From positions 2,356,001-2,420,000 of the forward strand of contig NZ_CP019343.1 of assembly GCF_002117105.1 (NCBI RefSeq): a stretch of DNA of 64,000 nt, in the 5' to 3' direction. This DNA comes from Oceanicoccus sagamiensis (GTDB lineage Bacteria; Pseudomonadota; Gammaproteobacteria; Pseudomonadales; Dasaniaceae). The notes beneath the pieces were generated by a model. That model was not told the origin of the DNA and did no database searches. It saw only the letters and a list, made by a program, of their open reading frames with translations. The position numbers and the translations under genes were made by a program. Positions 25,868-35,049 of the stretch are shown here, piece after piece. Every line of letters begins with the position of its first letter. Position 1 is the stretch's first letter.

Positions 25868-26711
25868 AGCAACGCTTGAACAGTGGTCAGTACCGTTTGG
25901 TAACGCTGCTTGATATCGCCATCCACCGAGTGGAAATAAAAATTATCAGCGAGGTTGGTATGCAGTAATCGTTTGCTATACGCGGCAAGAATACTCCCGG
26001 ACCAAAGAATAATATGCGTATCGCTGGTCACGGTTTGCAGTTGTTCAACGCGCTCATTAGCAAACGCCGCTCGATAGGCCTGATCGTATTGATCGCCGGC
26101 TTTTAAATAATCCAGCACAGTTTTTTGTACCAGCTCTAACGGAATAGCACTGGTTTGATCGTTGACCTCAAACCAGGGAAAACCGACATACAATTTTTTT
26201 GCCATTGACCATGCGATTGATAGATGCTCACCATTATCCCGCGCCGATAAGTCAGGGAAATACTGTGTCATTATTTTTTCCCGCTCCTGATCACTAAAGC
26301 TGGCGGCATTTTCCAAAACCAGAGCACTCAGTTTTTCCGGGTAGGCTTTGGCAAACTCAATCCCAATTTGCGCACCAGTAGCGCTGCCATAAATCAGCGG
26401 CTGTTGAAGCTTAAGTGCATCAATAAATTGGGCGAGTGCATCCACATAATCGGTGAGCCCCCCTGATAAGCGGGCAGAGAGTCTGATAGGCCATACCCCG
26501 GTGTGTCCCATGCAATAGCCCGTGTGCTTGGTGCCAGCAGTTGCAGCAAGGGTTCCATAAACGCGGAAGAGAGCGGCGAGGGGTGTAATAGAATAATCGG
26601 GCGGGTATTTTGGGGGCTACCGCTGGTATCCCGATAGTGTATTTGCCATTCATGACCGCCAGTACTAAGGTTGATGTAATGCTTGCGAATAATAGGCTGG
26701 GCTGTGTTCAT
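25864..26711 (-). pseudogene. Alpha/beta hydrolase, frameshifted
   Basis: Two overlapping frames on the minus strand together make one alpha/beta hydrolase of about 282 residues. The first (26711 to about 26460) gives ILLHPSPLSSAFMEPLLQLL and WDTPGYGLSDSLP; the second (about 26455 to 25864) continues with TDYVDALAQFIDALKLQQPL, IYGSATGAQIG (nucleophile elbow GSATG) and DTHIILWSGS. The break lies at a run of six G (minus strand; 26458-26463); one extra G restores the frame exactly. It is either a recent mutation or a homopolymer error in the assembly. The expected protein is complete otherwise. Confidence 0.82.
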
Positions 26712-26808
26712 AAGGCCTGCGGCAGGTTGATAGTGATAATGGCTAGTTTATTCCCTGTAGCGCCATTAGCATAGCCCACAAGATAAAGACGTCTGCAAAG
26801 GAAGGTCT

Positions 26809-27755
26809 ATGGCATCGGCTGGTTTATTGGCATTACTGGATGATATCGCGACACTGCTGGATGATGTGGCGCTATTAACCAAAGTGGCGGCAAGAAAAAC
26901 CTCCGGTGTATTAGCCGATGATTTGGCATTAAACGCCCAGCAGGTGTCCGGTGTCAGGGCGGAGCGAGAGTTGCCGGTTGTGTGGGCGGTGGCTAAGGGC
27001 TCGGCAAAAAATAAATTAATCATCGTTCCCGCTGCGCTGATGTTAAGTGCCCTGGCCCCCTGGATCATTACACCGCTACTGATGTTGGGTGGGTGTTTTC
27101 TTTGTTATGAAGGTTTTGAAAAAATCGTTCATCACCTTTTTTATCATGATACGGATAAGCAGCAAGCACAGCTTGAAAAGCTGCAAGCCGTTGCTGATAG
27201 TGAGGTCGATTTAGTGGCCTACGAGCAAGAGAAAATACGCGGAGCTATCAGGACGGACTTTATCTTATCTGCTGAAATTGTAGTGATTGCTTTAGGTACC
27301 GTTAAAGACGTGGCCTTCTCCCAGCAGGTGATGGTGGTCTCGTTGATAGCTGCGCTGATTACGGTCGGTGTTTACGGTGTAGTGGCGGCTATTGTGAAGT
27401 TGGATGATCTGGGTTTTTATCTATTGCACTCTGAAGCCGCTGGGCGTTGGCAGGCTACCAAGCGGGGAATGGGTAGGGCGATTCTCAGGTTTTGCCCTTA
27501 TCTGATGAAAACATTGTCGGTGGTGGGAACGGCGGCCATGTTTTTAGTGGGGGCGGAATTTTAATTCATGGCTTGCAGTTATTGCATCAGTGGCAAATTC
27601 TGCTGGCGGGGGCTGAGCTGATAGTTGCTATGGGCCCCATGGCCGAAGTGCTATCTACGGTCGCTTATACCGCGGCGGTAGGTGTTGTAGCGGGAGCCAT
27701 TTTGGTTGCCTTGGGCGGAGTAGCGGCGAAAGTTATGGCGGCGGTTAAAGCTTAG
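26809..27755 (+). pseudogene. DUF808 family membrane protein, frameshifted
   Basis: Integral membrane protein of the DUF808/YedI type, function unknown. Frame one covers residues 1-250: [38 protein letters not shown] and several membrane helices. It stops at 27564 right after AAMFLVG, where the family continues with a glycine-rich GGGILIHGL; that sequence is present in the next frame up to 27755 (LLHQWQILLAGAELIVA, VGVVAGAILVALGG). One extra G in the five-G run at 27549-27553 joins them into a normal protein of about 315 residues. A ribosome site GGAAGG precedes the ATG. The stop overlaps the convergent MerR-type gene by four bases. Confidence 0.85.
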
Positions 27756-28516
27756 GCTTCAGAGGCCTCCAGTGCTAAAAATAACTGGGCGTACAAAAAG
27801 GCGTTGTCACCTTTGGCACGAAACAAATAGCCATCATTATTTTCGGTGACTTCAGGTTGCTGGTGAGCCTCGCAGTCCTGCTCACCGGCTGCAATCGTTG
27901 TTAATGCCTGCTTAACCTTTTGCGCATGGGATGCAAATTGAACAGAGTATGTATCTTCATCGCGCCAGATATGCAAATGGGTGCCACGCAGATCTGAAAA
28001 CACACTGTCCCATTCTTCAGAGGCCAGGTTGCAATGCAGGCGTGCCACTAATTTACTCAGTGAGGATGGCTTATGCTCATGGCCTTCATGACCGCAGACT
28101 TGCTCCACCAGGTCGCGGTAATGTTCGCCGGCTTCTTTGCCGGCACTACTGTCTACCTGTACCGTCAGATCGTCGAGAAATAATTCCAGTTCATGCCTCA
28201 GTACCAGCATTTCTGTGACTCGGCGTTCAATTTCCAAAAAGCGCTGTTCGGCGATAGTAATAATGTCCGCACCGTGGTTTTTGTCCTCCTTATCAGCCCC
28301 CACAATTAACTTGATATCACTCAGGGAAAAACCATAGCGTTGCGCGCTGCGGATAAAACGCAGAGTGCGCTCAGCTTCCTGTGAATAAAGCCGGTAGCCG
28401 GACTCTGTGCGGCCAGAAGGCGTTAGTAATTTTTCCTTCTCATAGTAACGCAGTAGCGAGGTGGCCACATTGCCGCGCTTGGCGAGTTCACCAATGGTGA
28501 TTGCTTCATTACTCAT
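27752..28516 (-). CDS. MerR-family transcriptional regulator
   Basis: Regulator of 254 residues. The N-terminal helix-turn-helix reads ITIGELAKRGNVATSLLRYYEKEKLL, then GRTESGYRLYS and RFIRSAQRYGFSLSDIK, typical of MerR. A long dimerisation helix follows. The C-terminal region has a Cys/His-rich segment (QVCGHEGHEH) and further cysteines (LHCNLA, EQDCEA) that may sense metal or thiol stress. It is longer than CueR/ZntR and carries an extra C-terminal domain of about 100 residues. ATG 28516 gives the usual MerR N-terminus; the frame is open 15 codons further up. It may act on the divergent membrane protein gene at 28637. Confidence 0.85.
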   Translation of the reverse strand: MSNEAITIGELAKRGNVATSLLRYYEKEKLLTPSGRTESGYRLYSQEAERTLRFIRSAQRYGFSLSDIKLIVGADKEDKNHGADIITIAEQRFLEIERRVTEMLVLRHELELFLDDLTVQVDSSAGKEAGEHYRDLVEQVCGHEGHEHKPSSLSKLVARLHCNLASEEWDSVFSDLRGTHLHIWRDEDTYSVQFASHAQKVKQALTTIAAGEQDCEAHQQPEVTENNDGYLFRAKGDNAFLYAQLFLALEASEA

Positions 28517-28636
28517 AACAGTCTGTGCTGGTTGTTGGCTCAATAGAACCAAGAATAACATAGTCAGAAAACTAGCGATTAAAAAATCATTAGGCTAGGA
28601 TATGGGCCTTATTGCTGATTAGTTATTGAGAGTGTT

Positions 28637-29287
28637 ATGCCGAATTATATCCTCGCGACCTATGCTGTTGTGATTGTTGCTTTATTCCTTTGGAGTTTCC
28701 GCTGGGGGGATAATACCTCACCCCGATTATGGTTTTTACGCTTAATGATGTTTGGCATGTGGTATGACAACTGTATGCAGAGCCTGGGTAATTGGGCGAT
28801 GGATTTTGATTGGTATTTACCGCTAAGTTATCCGCGCTGGGCATTGCATGTATTGGTATTGCCCTTTATGTGGATTTTTACGGTGTCTATTATGCGGTTG
28901 GCCGGTATTCGTTTTGCGGAGAATCGGCTGTTTGTCAGTATTGTCTGGGTGATTATTGCCGTATCAGTGGCTTATGGCGTATGGGTAGATGTGATTACCC
29001 AGCAGCTGGAGCTGATAGAGCCGCTCGGGGTGGCTAAATATACCAGTGCTCATAGTGCGCCTCCCTATCCCACACTCTTGGCGAATACCGCGGTTATTAT
29101 AATGTCGATTGCCATCTGGCGGGTCAGTGGTTGGCCCTGGTTATTTGCCGGTGCGGCGTTTATTTTTGTGGTTAATGGCGGTACGGCGGGGCAGGAGTGG
29201 AGCTTCCTATCGGGCAATATGGCTGAAGTGGTCTTTATATTTGCGTTGCTGAATACCGAAAAGCATTTTAACCCTGTCCGGCGCTAG
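28637..29287 (+). CDS. Uncharacterised polytopic membrane protein
   Basis: A 216-residue hydrophobic protein with about six to seven predicted membrane helices (for example YILATYAVVIVALFLWSF, LFVSIVWVIIAVSVAYGVWV). It is rich in Trp and Tyr. I do not recognise the family. It begins 120 bases from the divergent MerR regulator, which could control it. It ends before a strong inverted repeat and the convergent DUF481 gene. Confidence 0.6.
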   Translation: MPNYILATYAVVIVALFLWSFRWGDNTSPRLWFLRLMMFGMWYDNCMQSLGNWAMDFDWYLPLSYPRWALHVLVLPFMWIFTVSIMRLAGIRFAENRLFVSIVWVIIAVSVAYGVWVDVITQQLELIEPLGVAKYTSAHSAPPYPTLLANTAVIIMSIAIWRVSGWPWLFAGAAFIFVVNGGTAGQEWSFLSGNMAEVVFIFALLNTEKHFNPVRR

Positions 29288-29348
29288 TGCCGGATGGTAC
29301 GGTGACTATCTTTCCAGCTTCCTATGTTGGCCTTAAGTGATTCAAACA

Positions 29349-29383
29349 CTATTCTACCTGCCCATTGCTGGCAGGTAGAATAG
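29349..29383. terminator. Perfect 14-bp inverted repeat between convergent genes
   Basis: CTATTCTACCTGCC, a 7-base loop, then GGCAGGTAGAATAG. The stem is perfect, but no T tract follows on either side. It lies between the membrane protein (+) and the DUF481 gene (-) and probably acts as a shared transcript-end hairpin. Confidence 0.65.
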
Positions 29384-29394
29384 CTTGAGCCCAT

Positions 29395-30333
29395 TTAGAA
29401 TGAGTAGCTAACTGTCACTGCGGTTTCTGTATCCGCATGCTTGGTATCGGCGGGTACTTCTTCCTTGTATTTAACGGTATACGAAAGAACAATCGATACT
29501 TCACCAATCACCTTTACTTCAAGCGCTGTTCTTGAATTGCTGATGGTATTGTCTTCACCCGCTTCAACATTAAAGCCTTGAGTAAACGTCGAGTTTTCTG
29601 CAAAGTCCCAGATATAGTTGGTGAACATTCTGACGACCGCTTCTTCGCTGTCTTCGCCGTTGTCTTCATCATCGACTTTGCTGTAGCGATAACCAGGACC
29701 GATTTCAGCATTCCATTCCATCGTGTCGTTATCCAGAATGGTTCGTCCATAACCCATCGAGAATGTGGTGATATAGTCAAAGCCACTAAAGCGATCATCG
29801 TCATAGGAGTGATAACCGTAGATATAGTCTTTTTCATTATATTTATAGGATAAGCGGTTTGCTAAAAAATATTTCTCAGCGGTATTGATGCCGTCACTCT
29901 GGGAGTAAGAAGAGCTGAATAAGAAGGTGTATTTCCAGTCCTCTGTTTCACGGAAAATTTCGGCTCTGCTTTTGGTAGAGGTTTCTTCGGTATTGCCATT
30001 GGTATCCACAAAACCAAATTCCACACTGCCTGTCCATAATTTGGTTTCTTCTTCAATATCAGCAGCGGCTTCGGCAATATCGGCGGCTACATCTTTAATA
30101 TCTTCCGCTTCTTCCGTAATTTCTTCGGCGTCGCTGCCATCACTGCTGTCAATTTGGCTGGTCAGTTGTTCGAGTTGTTCCGTCAGTGCCTGAATTTCGG
30201 CATTGAGTGCTTCAACTTTTTGGCTGGCCTCCGGGGTCATAGCTCTTTCTTCTTCGGCCAGCGATTGGTTGGCGGCTAAAAGACTGGCTACCAAAGAGGC
30301 AGCCAGAGTTTTCTGTAATACTCTGAGTTTCAT
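29395..30333 (-). CDS. DUF481 outer-membrane protein with coiled coil
   Basis: A 312-residue exported protein. A signal peptide (LAASLVASLLAANQSLA) is followed by a Glu/Ala-rich coiled coil at about 35-90 (QKVEALNAEIQALTEQLEQL, then EEITEEAEDIKDVAADIAEA) and a DUF481/YdiY-type beta-barrel (WTGSVEFGFVDTNGNTEETS, then SYKYNEKDYIYGYHSYDDDR) ending in TVSYSF. Related proteins are called salt-induced outer-membrane proteins. It is 33 bases downstream of mscS on the same strand, so the pair likely respond together to osmotic change; that link is an inference. Confidence 0.85.
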   Translation of the reverse strand: MKLRVLQKTLAASLVASLLAANQSLAEEERAMTPEASQKVEALNAEIQALTEQLEQLTSQIDSSDGSDAEEITEEAEDIKDVAADIAEAAADIEEETKLWTGSVEFGFVDTNGNTEETSTKSRAEIFRETEDWKYTFLFSSSYSQSDGINTAEKYFLANRLSYKYNEKDYIYGYHSYDDDRFSGFDYITTFSMGYGRTILDNDTMEWNAEIGPGYRYSKVDDEDNGEDSEEAVVRMFTNYIWDFAENSTFTQGFNVEAGEDNTISNSRTALEVKVIGEVSIVLSYTVKYKEEVPADTKHADTETAVTVSYSF

Positions 30334-30366
30334 TGTGGGTCCTTAATAAAAATATACGTTAAAAAA

Positions 30367-31185
30367 TTATTGTTGTTGTAAGTGAACATCCATTTGTGGG
30401 AAAGGTATGCTAATGCCTTCCTGATCAAAACGGAGTTTTATGGTTTCCAGTAATTCAAATTTGGTAGGCCAGTAATCCGCCGAGTTAACCCATGGGCGCA
30501 CTACAAAGTTAACTGAGGAGTCGGCCAGTTCCGCTACTGCTATGGTCACCGCAGGGTCTTTTAGTACACGGCTTTCGTTGTTGATAATTTCTTCAAGTAC
30601 ATGTTTGGCTTTGCGAATATCGGCATCGTAGCCAATGCCCACGATTAAATCGATCCGGCGGGTGGCTTCCATAGAGTAGTTGGTGATATTGCCGCCCATA
30701 ATATTGGAATTGGGAATAATAATAACTTTGTTATCACCGGTCTTCATTTTCGTGCTAAAAATGCCGACTTCATCAATAACACCCATTTCGCCTGCGGCCT
30801 CTACAAAATCACCGGAGCGAATAGGGCGGAATAATATCAGCAGTACACCGGAAGCGAAGTTGGAGAGGGAGCCCTGCAGGGCAAAACCAACGGCTAAACC
30901 TGCGGCACCAATAATGGCAACAAAGGATGCGGTTTCAATACCGATTTGACCCAGTGCAGCAATAATCGCAAAAGCAAATAAAGCGGTATAGATAATACTG
31001 CCAACAAAATTGCTGATGGTTTTGTCGACGTTTTTCTTATTCATGCTGTTGGTGATGGCATTGGCGATGGCTCTTGCCAACCATTTACCAATAATAAAAA
31101 TGGCGAGTGCAGTAATTAGTTGCACGCCATAGGTAACAATCAAGTTAGGTGCGTCTTCAAGTAGCTTATCGATATTAAATTCCAT
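30367..31185 (-). CDS. mscS: Small-conductance mechanosensitive channel MscS
   Basis: Inner-membrane tension-gated channel of 272 residues that releases solutes on osmotic downshock. Three N-terminal helices end in the pore-lining helix (GAAGLAVGFALQGSLSNFAS), whose Gly/Ala pattern is diagnostic of MscS. The beta domain follows (FRPIRSGDFVEAAGEMGVID, IPNSNIMGGNITNYS) and then the C-terminal alpha-beta vestibule. Length is close to E. coli MscS. A GGAG ribosome site precedes the ATG. It heads an operon with the DUF481 gene. Confidence 0.93.
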   Translation of the reverse strand: MEFNIDKLLEDAPNLIVTYGVQLITALAIFIIGKWLARAIANAITNSMNKKNVDKTISNFVGSIIYTALFAFAIIAALGQIGIETASFVAIIGAAGLAVGFALQGSLSNFASGVLLILFRPIRSGDFVEAAGEMGVIDEVGIFSTKMKTGDNKVIIIPNSNIMGGNITNYSMEATRRIDLIVGIGYDADIRKAKHVLEEIINNESRVLKDPAVTIAVAELADSSVNFVVRPWVNSADYWPTKFELLETIKLRFDQEGISIPFPQMDVHLQQQ

Positions 31186-31605
31186 AATGCTCTCCGGTAT
31201 TGTTGACGGACTATTAATAAGGCAGGTTTTGTTATTTGTTAGGCTTTTTTATTTTGGTGACGGCATTCTATCAGCTTGTGAGGAATAAAATAGGGGGAGT
31301 GGTCAGCTGTAATTGGTTTGGCTCCTTGATGGAGGTGGGTAGATTTTGGTGGGGGTGTTCAGCGTATGAGTTTTAATGGGCTTTGGGCTAGCCCCCTCAT
31401 CGCCTTAAGATCAGGCATTCTTTCAAGTTTGTTGAAACCAGTATCGTAGGGTGGATTACAATCCACCAAACCCAGCCATCAGTTACCCTATACCGGTGGA
31501 TTATAATCCACCCTACGGGCTAAGCCCCTGCCCAGTGCTGCTCGTTCCCTGCCTAGTCAAAATTAGGAGGCCGTAGCGAAAGCCCCCGATAAGCCCCGGT
31601 AAAAT
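31186..31605. other. Gene-free region upstream of mscS containing a repeat
   Basis: About 420 bases between mscS and the aldehyde dehydrogenase gene, both on the minus strand. It holds the second copy of the dispersed palindromic element (31446-31516). The rest contains no frame with a convincing ribosome site. Confidence 0.6.
31446..31516. repeat. Dispersed palindromic element, copy 2
   Basis: A 71-base element with ends GTAGGGTGGATTACAATCC and GGATTATAATCCACCCTAC, matching copy 1 at 12157-12223. The two copies have the TATAA/TACAA variants swapped between arms, share ACCAAACCCAGCC inside the left arm, differ in the central 15-20 bases, and are both preceded by AGTAT. The arms are almost fully complementary, so a transcript would fold into one long hairpin. 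Confidence 0.85.
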
Positions 31606-33072
31606 CTAACGACCGCCTAATGGGTCCTGAGGTGAAACGCCAACCACCCGTGCGCCGGTGAAAAACTCAATTGACTGGGAGTGCCCTTCTTCGCCAATCC
31701 CGGACAAACCCCAGGCAGAACGTGGCGCTGAACCGCTTAAGCTCAATAGGCTATAGCCATTGATCTTGACCCCACCGGTGCGCATTTCGCGGGCAAATGC
31801 CAGTGCGCGTTCTTCGTTTTCACTGTAAACGTAACCCGCCAAACCAAACGGCGTACCATTGGCCAGGGCCAATGCTTCAGCGTCGGTGGAGAAGGTGTGA
31901 ACCGCAGCTACCGGGCCAAAGACTTCTTCTATCGTGTCTTCAGGCTTGCAGCCATCGATTAAGGTTGGCGCAATAAAATAGCCATTGAGGTCAGGCAGCT
32001 TGGTGGATGACAGTGCCTTGCCGCCTTTGGCTACCAGGTCGTCAATCGCTTGCAGGTTGGCTTTATACTGGCCAGCATGAACCATTGGGCCCATCTCGGT
32101 AGCTTCCAATAGCGAGTCACCCAACTTAATTTTTTCCAGTTTTTCCAGCACAGCATCCAGCAACTGTGTCTTTATGCTTTCATGAACAACCAGGCGCCCT
32201 AAAGCGCGGCACCACTGAGCATTTAAGTTAGTCATGCCAAATACAATGCCCGTGGCTGTTTTGTCGATATCACAATCTTCAAAAGCGACTAAGGCATTAT
32301 TGCCGCCAAGCTCTAACTGAGTGGGTTTAAAGTCATCGGCACAGGCGCGTGCAATGGCTCGTCCACCGGCTAAGCCGCCAGTAAAAGAGACGGATTTAAT
32401 GCGGGGGTCTTCCACCATGGGGCTGCCAATCGTGCGGTTGCCAATAGTGAGTTGGAAGGTGCCTTTGGGCAGGCCGACCTTTTCAATCGCCTGAGCCATA
32501 ACAATGGCGGAGTGGGGTGCCCATTCTGAAGGTTTTAAAATACAGGGCGCACCGGCGGCTAAAGCACTGGCGATTTTATGGGAGCCTATTGCTGTCGGGC
32601 CATTCCAGGGTGAGATAAGTAGGCTGGGGCCCCAGGGGCGCATAAAGTAATCGACATCACCTTTGGGGCCGGGGACTTTATGGTCCAGACCGCCATCGCG
32701 AATAAATTGTGCCGCGCCTTTAAATACCATGGGCACAATCGCCGCCATCTTACGGGTGGTATGGACAATAGCGCCGGTGGTGATTGAGTCCGAGTAGCTA
32801 ATCACTTCGGCCATATCTGGTTTGGCCAGTTCGTCGCCAATCTTATCTAGAATATCGGCTCGCTCTGCCGCAGGCGTATGCTCCCATTCGCCCCCTTCAT
32901 AGGCGGTGTGGGCCGCTTGCAGGGCTTCTTCAACCTGCTCCGGGTCGCAGGATAACTGGGCCTGGATCGGTTCGGCGGTATTGGCATTACAAAGGCTGTT
33001 GTTGCGATCAACGGTGGGCACTGAGGTGCCGCCATTAATATAATTGATCAATTCCGGTAGTTGTGGGCTCAT
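31606..33072 (-). CDS. Aldehyde dehydrogenase family protein
   Basis: NAD(P)-dependent aldehyde dehydrogenase of 488 residues. Motifs seen: SPWNGPTAIGSHKIASALAAG with the active-site asparagine, LKPSEWAPHSA for cofactor binding, FTGGLAGGR, the general base in LELGGNNALV, and the catalytic cysteine in NAQWCRALGR. The C-terminal EVFGPVAAVHTF and GGVKINGYS are standard. The substrate cannot be told from sequence. It is a single gene with a weak ribosome site, upstream of which lies the gdhA gene on the same strand, 163 bases away. Confidence 0.9.
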   Translation of the reverse strand: MSPQLPELINYINGGTSVPTVDRNNSLCNANTAEPIQAQLSCDPEQVEEALQAAHTAYEGGEWEHTPAAERADILDKIGDELAKPDMAEVISYSDSITTGAIVHTTRKMAAIVPMVFKGAAQFIRDGGLDHKVPGPKGDVDYFMRPWGPSLLISPWNGPTAIGSHKIASALAAGAPCILKPSEWAPHSAIVMAQAIEKVGLPKGTFQLTIGNRTIGSPMVEDPRIKSVSFTGGLAGGRAIARACADDFKPTQLELGGNNALVAFEDCDIDKTATGIVFGMTNLNAQWCRALGRLVVHESIKTQLLDAVLEKLEKIKLGDSLLEATEMGPMVHAGQYKANLQAIDDLVAKGGKALSSTKLPDLNGYFIAPTLIDGCKPEDTIEEVFGPVAAVHTFSTDAEALALANGTPFGLAGYVYSENEERALAFAREMRTGGVKINGYSLLSLSGSAPRSAWGLSGIGEEGHSQSIEFFTGARVVGVSPQDPLGGR

Positions 33073-33235
33073 AGATAACGATGACCGTAATGTAAGTGCT
33101 GAAAAGATGGCCGAGATTATAGCTGAAGGAAGGAGGAAGAGGAATCTTTGTATTAAAGCTATATCTTTAGGTCAATTGATGGGTTGGTAGGGTAAAAGAG
33201 CTAGGCCCCGGTAAGCCGGGGCCCAGCAGGCCGTG

Positions 33236-34579
33236 TTAGGCAACACCGTAGGCGAGCATAGCGTCGGCAACCTTGATAAAGCCGGCAATATTGGCGCCTT
33301 TTACATAGTTCATATAGCCGTCATCATCACCGTGCTTGGCGCACTGGGCGTGGATACCGGTCATAATATCCTTCAGTTTCTGCTCCAGATCCTCCTCGGT
33401 CCAGGACATACGCAAGCTGTTTTGGCTCATTTCCAGGCCAGAGACGGCTACACCTCCGGCATTAGCGGCTTTACCCGGGCCATACAGCAATTTGGCGGCC
33501 TGTAAGACATGGATGGCTTCTACCGTGGTGGGCATATTGGCCCCCTCAGAGACGGCTTTACAGCCATTGGCCACCAATGCTTTAGCGTCGTCGGCATCCA
33601 GCTCATTTTGCGTGGCGCAAGGGAAGGCTAAGTCGCATTTAACCTCCCAAGGGCGTTTGCCCGCATGGAATTCACAGCCATATTTTTCGGCATATTCGGC
33701 AATGCGCCCGCGTTTTACAGTTTTTAGCTCAATGATAAAAGCCAGTTTTTCCGCATCGATACCGTCCGGGTCATAAATAAAGCCCGATGAGTCGGACATG
33801 GTGACAACCTTGCCGCCGAGGTGGTTAATTTTCTGGGTGCAGTAAGTCGCTACATTACCGGAGCCTGATACCACGCAGGTTTTCCCGGCAATCGAGTCAC
33901 CGTGGTGTTTCAGCATTTCTTCCATAAAGAAGGCATTGCCGTAGCCGGTAGCTTCGGTGCGAATCAGGCTGCCGCCAAATTCCAGCGCCTTGCCGGTTAA
34001 CACACCCGTAAACTCGTGGGCCAGACGCTTATACTGGCCAAACATATAGCTGATTTCACGGGCGCCTACGCCAATATCGCCGGCGGGTACATCGGTGTTA
34101 GCGCCAATATGGTGGTAGAGCTCGGTCATAAAGGCCTGGCAAAAACGCATTACTTCGCGGTCAGATTTACCCTTGGGGTTAAAGTCCGAGCCTCCTTTAC
34201 CAGCGCCCATGGGCAGTGTGGTCAGGCTGTTCTTAAAGGTTTGTTCAAAGCCGAGGAATTTTAAAATCGACAAATTTACCGACGGGTGAAAGCGCAGGCC
34301 GCCTTTATAGGGGCCTATAGAGTTATTAAACTGCACTCGATAGCCGCGGTTTACCCGGATATTGCCTGCGTCATCTTCCCAGTTAACCCGAAATATCACC
34401 GTGCGGTCAGGCTCGGTCATACGTTGGATAATGCCGGCCTGCTGGTATTTGGGGTTTTCAAGAATAAATGGGATAACCGACTCAGCTACTTCATAAACCG
34501 CCTGGTGAAACTCAGGTTCCCCAGGTGTTCTTTTTTTCAGCCCTTCCATAAAATGATCGAGAGATAAGTCTTCGTACAT
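33236..34579 (-). CDS. gdhA: NADP-specific glutamate dehydrogenase
   Basis: Hexameric enzyme of 447 residues that aminates 2-oxoglutarate with ammonium and NADPH. The glutamate-site motif LPMGAGKGGSDFNPKGKSD with the catalytic lysine, the GGSLIRTEATGYG domain start and the nucleotide fold VSGSGNVATYC are clear. It is of the small hexameric class (about 450 residues), not the large NAD-dependent type. GGAGG just before the ATG gives a strong ribosome site. It is divergent from the redox locus that begins at 35050. Confidence 0.96.
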   Translation of the reverse strand: MYEDLSLDHFMEGLKKRTPGEPEFHQAVYEVAESVIPFILENPKYQQAGIIQRMTEPDRTVIFRVNWEDDAGNIRVNRGYRVQFNNSIGPYKGGLRFHPSVNLSILKFLGFEQTFKNSLTTLPMGAGKGGSDFNPKGKSDREVMRFCQAFMTELYHHIGANTDVPAGDIGVGAREISYMFGQYKRLAHEFTGVLTGKALEFGGSLIRTEATGYGNAFFMEEMLKHHGDSIAGKTCVVSGSGNVATYCTQKINHLGGKVVTMSDSSGFIYDPDGIDAEKLAFIIELKTVKRGRIAEYAEKYGCEFHAGKRPWEVKCDLAFPCATQNELDADDAKALVANGCKAVSEGANMPTTVEAIHVLQAAKLLYGPGKAANAGGVAVSGLEMSQNSLRMSWTEEDLEQKLKDIMTGIHAQCAKHGDDDGYMNYVKGANIAGFIKVADAMLAYGVA

Positions 34580-35049
34580 AGCGCCCTCCAGTGACAGCTT
34601 GTGTATTGGTTTTTATTGGCTAACAACCTTGCCGAGCCTTTACTTACAGGTAAGTTATTTCTGGTTAGCGCCCGGGCAAGTTTTCAGTGTAGACGAATTT
34701 ATCCGTAGAGAAGTATATATCCCTGCTTCTTTATGGGGCGGGTGAGTTTAAGTCTAAATATTGCGCTTACATATTGTCCCTACATATTGCCGTGGCTTTA
34801 AAATTATCGTTTAATGCGTAGCTGGTTTATGGGGTAAGGGGTTGGTCTTGATGGCCAGATAGCCGATAAGCCAGTAGCTTGGATTGTTGTGGTTAAAGCT
34901 GTAGTCACCTATAGCTTAATGCAGTAGCTTAATGCAGTAGCTCAATACAATAGCTGAATACAATAAAACGTAAGCACAATAAGTGCCCTAATGGCTTCTT
35001 CCATTGGTGGGCATAAACAATAAGCAAAATAATCAAACAGGGGATGTCG
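34580..35049. promoter_or_regulatory. Control region between gdhA and the redox locus
   Basis: A 470-base divergent gap. It includes a four-copy 13-base tandem repeat (34912-34963) and, around 34767-34790, a spaced direct repeat TACATATTG-TCCC-TACATATTG. The AGGGG before the first gene is at 35038-35043. No small gene is evident. Confidence 0.5.
34912..34963. repeat. Four tandem 13-base repeats before the redox operon
   Basis: Four head-to-tail units: TAGCTTAATGCAG twice, then TAGCTCAATACAA and TAGCTGAATACAA. The first two are identical, the last two differ at three to four bases. The array ends about 85 bases before the start codon at 35050, where an activator or repressor array could sit. 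It could equally be a neutral slippage repeat. Confidence 0.8.

Noticed and set aside
34912-34963. CRISPR array
   Set aside because: The 13-base units are directly adjacent with no spacers and no cas genes are present.
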